In this document: in pieces, positions 59,291 through 64,000 of the stretch
How the letters are laid out: every line of letters starts with the position of its first letter
Numbering within the stretch: the first letter of the stretch is position 1
Assembly: GCA_006937955.1 (NCBI GenBank)
Contig: SSNP01000014.1
Coordinates: forward strand, 1,839,191-1,903,190
Direction of reading: 5' to 3'
Length of the DNA: 64,000 bases
Origin: Pachypanchax playfairii
Taxonomy: Eukaryota; Chordata; Actinopteri; Cyprinodontiformes; Aplocheilidae
Position numbers and translations under genes: made by a program
The notes under the pieces: generated by a model
Databases searched by the model: none
Seen by the model: the letters and a program-made list of their open reading frames with translations, nothing else
Told to the model about the DNA's origin: nothing

Positions 59291-60057
59291 TATTGTTGAT
59301 GTCAGTACTTTGTTTCATTTTAATAGTATCACATTTGTGTGGTTTGATAAGGGATCAGAGGTAGAATACAAACCAGCCTTGCATTGGCTGTATTAAGAAA
59401 ACACTGTTTGTTCAGGGCGCTTCTGGGTGTTGATCATTTTTTCCAAACAAGGTGTGTCTGTATCACTGATCCTGAAGTATTACATGATGAAATCACATTT
59501 CTGTCACACCCATCCTCCCCGAAAGAAAATACAATTTTATCAAATATGCATAACTAACAAGTTAACACTGATTAAAATACAACAATGTGTAAAAAGAAAC
59601 TTTTTTATCAAGTCTGTATGACACATCTTGCTGTCAGTGTCCTTGAGCAAATTAATTTAAAAACTGGGCACAATATGAACCCCAATTAGGGCAAATGTTT
59701 GACAGTAACGATCATATTCTGACCTAAAACACAAAGTTCACTGTTAAAACTCACTATGATTATCAATTCCGGCAAAAAATTGGAAGTTAGTGCAATATTT
59801 ACATTTTTGAAGCCAAATCTCCATATAAAACAGAAAAATAAAGATGTTGTGTTAGTTTATAGAGTAAAAATCAAATAAAGATGGTGGAAAGGAGAGATAG
59901 ACAATAACAGGTAGCCTATTTTATTGGGTGTTTCCTTCCTGTGACAGACTTCTTAGTGTATTAATCTTGAAACTGACACCAAACTGAAAACAAGTGGGAC
60001 ATAAAGTTTTCCCTTTAGCTCTGACCTCTCGTTTCTGTGTGACTTCCGTGTTCCGCT
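59291..60057. other. intergenic, upstream of bspry
   Basis: AT-rich, no gene or repeat recognised. Confidence 0.5.
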
Positions 60058-60109
60058 CACCTGTTACACCTGTGTTACAGCGCTATTCGCTGCTCCGTCG
60101 GTGCACCTG
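60058..60109 (+). promoter_or_regulatory. cluster of three CACCTG E-boxes at the bspry start
   Basis: CACCTG occurs at 60058-60063, 60067-60072 and 60104-60109, just before the ATG at 60125. Such bipartite E-boxes are sites for ZEB/SNAI repressors in epithelial genes. Presence of the motif is seen; binding is inferred. Confidence 0.4.
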
Positions 60110-60124
60110 TCGCTTCATTGTGCC

Positions 60125-62500
60125 ATGATGACGAAGGAATTCACGACGTGTGATCTAAGATGCTCCTCCACATCGGAGGAAACTTTAGACGCGGTGGACA
60201 CTCTTAAAATGGACCGGGATCAGCCCATTTTCTCCGTGTTGACCGGCGGGATGAAGGCGCAGCAGCACGCGAGGGACACCGCGGTGTTTCCGGGCACCTG
60301 TGCGGGAGGAAGCGGTGTCACCGGGGGAGCCACCTCACCAACCACTACCGCCACCTCCGACACCGAGTCCGGGATCTTTTCAGTAGAGAGTGAGCTCTGC
60401 GTGGAGCACGAATCAGAACTGGACTGGTTCTGTGGTACCGATCAGAAACTGATCTGTTCCGTGTGCGCCACCGTGGGCCCCTGCCACGGACACAGCGTGG
60501 CCCCACTGGCCAGCAGAGTGACCGCTGTCAGGGTGAGTGCGCATCTGTTCAACATGTGCAACAGCTGTTTGCGGCATTACACAGATCCTCCAGAACTGTA
60601 AGAGTGGAATTAACCATTATAACGTTTTTATTACCATTAAAAATAGTTACTTTCATTTCCAACTAACGTGGATACAGGAAATCCTGTTTTTCTTTTAATC
60701 AAACATAGCATTTAATCTGAAAAAACATTAAAAATATAAGTTCTATATATTCTAATTATTAGATTTCCTGTCAGTGTTGTGTGAGAAAATATAATGATTA
60801 TGAAGTGAATATTTTTGGACCCTTCTGTTGGGTGTGCCATTGTTTGTAACAAGCTTTCCTCACTGATGTGTCTTCAGAGAACAGGATTTTCTTGTCTATA
60901 ACCAGCTGAAGATGTTGCTGGGATGTGCTTTTTCCAGATTCCTCTGACTTGAGTGTGTTTTCCTTGTTCACTAGAACCAGCTGGTTGATGTGTGTGAAAA
61001 GATGCAGCTGCAGGCCCTGAGGATTGAAAAGTTCATCCAGCAGACGCTGACAACCAAAGAGAAAAATCTGCAGGTGAGACGTCCTGCTACAAACTCCATA
61101 CTGTTTTTCTCAGAAGTCACATGATCTGCACGCTACACTATATTACCCTTTTCATTCTGTTGGATAATTTAAGGTATTTATTCAGTCATAGTTTTTCTTT
61201 TGTTTTCTCACAGTGTTTTCTTTTATTCCCATGCGGTATTTTCTCTTCTGTTTGTGTTTTCGTGATTCTTGTTTAGTTCACAGTTTGTGTGTTAGTTTAT
61301 CATTTAACTGATTCGTGTCATGTTTATTTCCTCTGGCTCACACGCTCCTCATCGCATGTCATTCACCTGTTCACCTGTTCCTGGCTGCATATATTTTGGT
61401 TCTCCAACGCTTTATGTTTTAGACATCAGCGTACTGAATAGAAATTAAGTCACCTTGTTACAAAACCAGTGTTGCAGCAAAACTCTGAGCACTTGTAGTT
61501 ATTCATCTGTGACCATGTGATGGCCTGAGGGAGCCACTCATCATGGATGTGTGGTTTTACAGCAGGGAGCAACTCGAGGAGGAGGAGAAGAAGAGTTTTC
61601 AAAAATCAGATCATCATGAATGAGCGTAAAAAGTTACTGTGGGAGGTTTTGTCAGAGAACTGTAACTTTGCGTTGAGAGATATTTATGCTTTTTTCGAAT
61701 TGTGTTTTTTTCCATGTGGAGTGACCAGGAGAATAAATATCTCACCTTATCTTATTTACATCCTATTTTATCTTAAAAGAATTATCATTTTAAATCCCAG
61801 CCACTTTCTTAAATCAAATGTTTTATTTAAAATTAAATGTATAAAAAAGGAAATTTGCTCCAGATCAAGTTCTAAAATCAAATAAAAACAACTTCAGATG
61901 ACGAGATGAGCATGCTGGTGTTTCAGTGTCTGATTTTACACCTTTCTTCTCCTCGCAGGCGGGGGCGAGCAGGACGAGGGAGCAGGTGCTGGCTCAGGTC
62001 AACGCCGCGCGTGAAGTCCTGGAGGAGGAAGAGCAGCGTCTCCTGGAGGAGGTGCAGAAGGAGGAAGAGCGGGTGGAGCAGTGCCTCCTCACACAGAGAG
62101 CCCACTGGAACCAGGCTCTGACCAATCTGTCAAAAACCCGCTCTTGCCTGGTGCACACGCTGACGCACACTGGAGACACACAGCTAGTGGTGAGAGGAAA
62201 TTAAAGGAAACTGATAAAACTCAGAATTTACTGAGTCTAATCCACTTCCTGTTTCTTCTACTTTCAGACCAATATTCAGGAAATTGCTGAAAGGTACCTT
62301 TTAGTTTAATGAGAAGTATTTCTTCTGATTCAGATCATATTGGAGAGATTTCAAACCTCTATGTGTTTGCGTCAGGGTGGAGGAAGCTGAGGGGGTCGGA
62401 GAGCCATGTGACACAGAGCAGCTTAATCTGAATCCAACATGCGGTGACAGCAACCTGCTGAGAGGTCTGTGGGCAACCGCTCTGCTGCTGGGACCAAACG
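60125..62500 (+). CDS. bspry: B-box and SPRY domain protein, 5' exons (gene continues past the window)
   Basis: Exons: 60125-60532, 60975-61073, 61959-62189, 62268-62293, 62376-62500; GT-AG and in phase, covering 296 codons plus one base. BSPRY in mammals is an epithelial protein that binds 14-3-3 and lowers calcium influx through TRPV5/6. A Ser/Thr-rich N-terminus precedes a B-box (CVEHESELDWFCGTDQKLIC and CATVGPCHGH, about residues 97-125). A coiled coil follows (NQLVDVCEKMQLQ; LEEEEQRLLEEVQKEEERVE; LLTQRAHWNQAL) and then RVEEAEG...LLRGLWATALLLG, as in vertebrate BSPRY. The SPRY exons are not in the window; the intron after 62500 is filled with transposon remnants. Two ATGs are adjacent (60125, 60128). 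Confidence 0.88.
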
Positions 62501-62568
62501 GTTTGTACATTTTATTTCATCCAGAGGTTCTATCAAAGCAATTGTCCTTTAACTGGCCATGAGTCTTT

Positions 62569-63330
62569 TACAGCGTTGTGGAGGAATTCTGGCCTCTAGA
62601 ATGGCTTTAATTCAGCCATATTGGAGGGTCTTCAACTACAAACCACATTTTTTAAGTCATGTCACAGCATCTCAACTGGATTCAGGTCAGGAGTTTGACT
62701 AGGCCACTCCAAAGTCTTTATTGGGTTTATCAGAAGTCATTCAGTCATAGATTTGTGTGTTTTGGATCATGGTCTTGCTGCAGAACCGCGGTGCTCTTCA
62801 GCTTGAGGTCATGAACAGATGGCCAAACTTTCTCCTTCAGGATGTTTTAGTAGACAGCAGGATTCATGGCTCCAGTTACCACAGCAAGTCTACTATTGGG
62901 GCGGCTCAGTGGTTAGAGCGGTCGTCCTCCAATTTGAGGGTTGGTGGATCAATCCCAGCTTCCACCGCCACATGTCGAAGTGTCCTTGGGCAAGACACTG
63001 AATCCCATGTTGCCCCCCGATTTACATATCGGGTTGTGTGAATGGGTGAATGCAAAACCTTGTAGTGTGAAAGTGCTTTGAGTGGTCTGAATGACTAGAA
63101 AATCGCTATACAAATACAGGATATTTACCAGGTCATGAAGCAGCAAAATCAACCCAGACCATCACACTACCACCACCATGTTTTACTGTTGGGATTATGT
63201 TCATTTTCTAAAATGCTGTTACTTATACGCGCTGCGCTCTTTGGGTAATTATGGTTGTCCAGCCACTCCTGGGAAGGTTCACTCATGTTCCATGTGTATT
63301 GTATAATGGCTCTCTGTGGTTTGAGGCCAG
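62569..63330 (-). pseudogene. degraded Tc1-like transposon with a SINE inside
   Basis: The minus strand encodes the C-terminal WPSQTPDLNPVE-type block (about 62670-62715) and PTVKHGGGSVMVWVDF (about 63140-63190). A large internal deletion near 63228 removes the middle of the gene. It is a different Tc1 family from the zmynd19 intron copy. Confidence 0.75.
62897..63130 (+). mobile_element. SINE inserted in the Tc1 remnant
   Basis: Starts GGGGCGGCTCAGTGGTTAGA, contains TCCTTGGGCAAGACACTGAA and AATGGGTGAATG, and ends CGCTATACAAATACAGGATA with TTTACCA. It splits otherwise continuous Tc1 sequence (ACAGCAAGTC / GGTCATGAAGCAG). Orientation is opposite to the Tc1 frame. Confidence 0.8.
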
Positions 63331-63499
63331 AAGTTTAGAGAATGACACCAATATATGTTTGCACAAACTTTCTTGCATCAGTTTTTATGACAGCAATTTT
63401 TGAAACCCCAGAATGTTATGAAGATCAGATGAACTGCAAAGTCCTTCTTGAGTTAGAGTTAGAATAGCAGACCTGATGTGTTAAAGGGAGGATGATGCT

Positions 63500-64000
63500 T
63501 CCTGGTAGCCATGGTTACCTGCAAAGAAACACATGCAGCATCACTGTGTTCACAAAAAGAGCTTTACAGGCAGAATATTTTTGCTACTAAGATGCAGCTA
63601 AACCAACCATTTATCATCAAAAACTTCAGGGAAAGAGGTTCAATTGTTGAGAAGAAGCTTCAGGTCACCCAAGAAAGTCCAGCAAGCACCAGGACGTCTC
63701 CTAATGATGATTCAGCTGTGGGATTGGAGTGTCAACAGTGCAGGAATGGCAGCAGGCAGGTGTGAAAACATCTGCACAGTGAGGTGAAGACTTTTGGTCT
63801 GCAGCAAAGAATCCGCTTCTCTCCAAAAACCATCAGGGACAGACTGATATTTTGCATGAAGTCCAGCGAGTGGACTGATGAGGACTGAGCTAAAGTAATT
63901 TCCTCTGATGAAGCTTCTTTCTGATTGTTTGATGCATCTGGAAAAAAGACAGTCCAGAGAAGAAAAGATGAGTGCTACCATCAGTCCTGTGTCACGCCAA
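63500..64000 (+). pseudogene. second Tc1-like transposase remnant, running off the window
   Basis: Plus-strand broken frames include QVTQESPASTRTSPNDD, RIRFSPKTIRDRLIF and SSDEASF (the first catalytic Asp region), then a SGKKTVQRRKDECYH-like stretch. Stops interrupt it. It appears to be a third Tc1 family. Confidence 0.65.

Noticed and set aside
1..64000. CRISPR arrays, prophage, bacterial operons or an undescribed defence system
   Set aside because: All supported genes are vertebrate type with introns; no spaced direct repeats or prokaryotic gene packing were seen.

Overview
The window is vertebrate nuclear DNA, almost certainly from a ray-finned (probably percomorph) fish. The genes are split by short GT-AG introns. 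The intergenic space is AT-rich and full of fish-type mobile DNA: Tc1 elements with DD34E transposase, hAT-like and TTAA-target MITEs, PIF/Harbinger pieces, tRNA-derived SINEs and degraded LINE reverse transcriptase. There is no sign of operons, phage, CRISPR or other bacterial features. Species cannot be fixed from sequence alone.

Layout. (1) 1948-11326, minus: a PSD/EFA6-family Arf6 exchange factor (SEC7 + PH), 16 coding exons, with an internal 2-4 kb tandem duplication that built an in-frame chimeric exon. (2) 14192-16386, plus: a two-exon nine-finger C2H2 zinc-finger gene. (3) 16772-31450: a head-to-tail tandem duplication carrying two nearly identical rhodopsin-class receptor genes (22838-23746 and 29470-30381, both minus); copy A has collected several TTAA-flanked elements that copy B lacks. 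(4) 33640-34165: LINE remnant. (5) 35093-42967, minus: sapcd2, a complete six-exon gene with a CCAAT/CCAAT/CHR cell-cycle promoter. (6) 52045-57615, minus: zmynd19, complete in six exons, disturbed by a 10-N gap at 53644-53653 whose two flanks repeat the same 1.6 kb; I read this as an assembly artefact. A complete Tc1 element with an intact 340-codon transposase lies in its third intron. (7) 60125-62500 and beyond, plus: 5' half of bspry (B-box and coiled coil); the SPRY exons lie outside the window.

The genes do not form a pathway. sapcd2 (spindle/cell cycle), the PSD protein (Arf6, membrane and cortical actin) and bspry (epithelial) are related only loosely. The most notable items are the exon-fusing duplication in the PSD gene, the young receptor pair that lacks the usual TM3 cysteine, the phased cell-cycle promoter of sapcd2, a near-perfect 57-bp-arm hairpin between zmynd19 and bspry, the possibly active Tc1 copy, and the false-looking duplication around the gap. 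I did not find a convincing wholly new multi-gene system. Reading frames and splice junctions were worked out by eye and not tested against transcripts.
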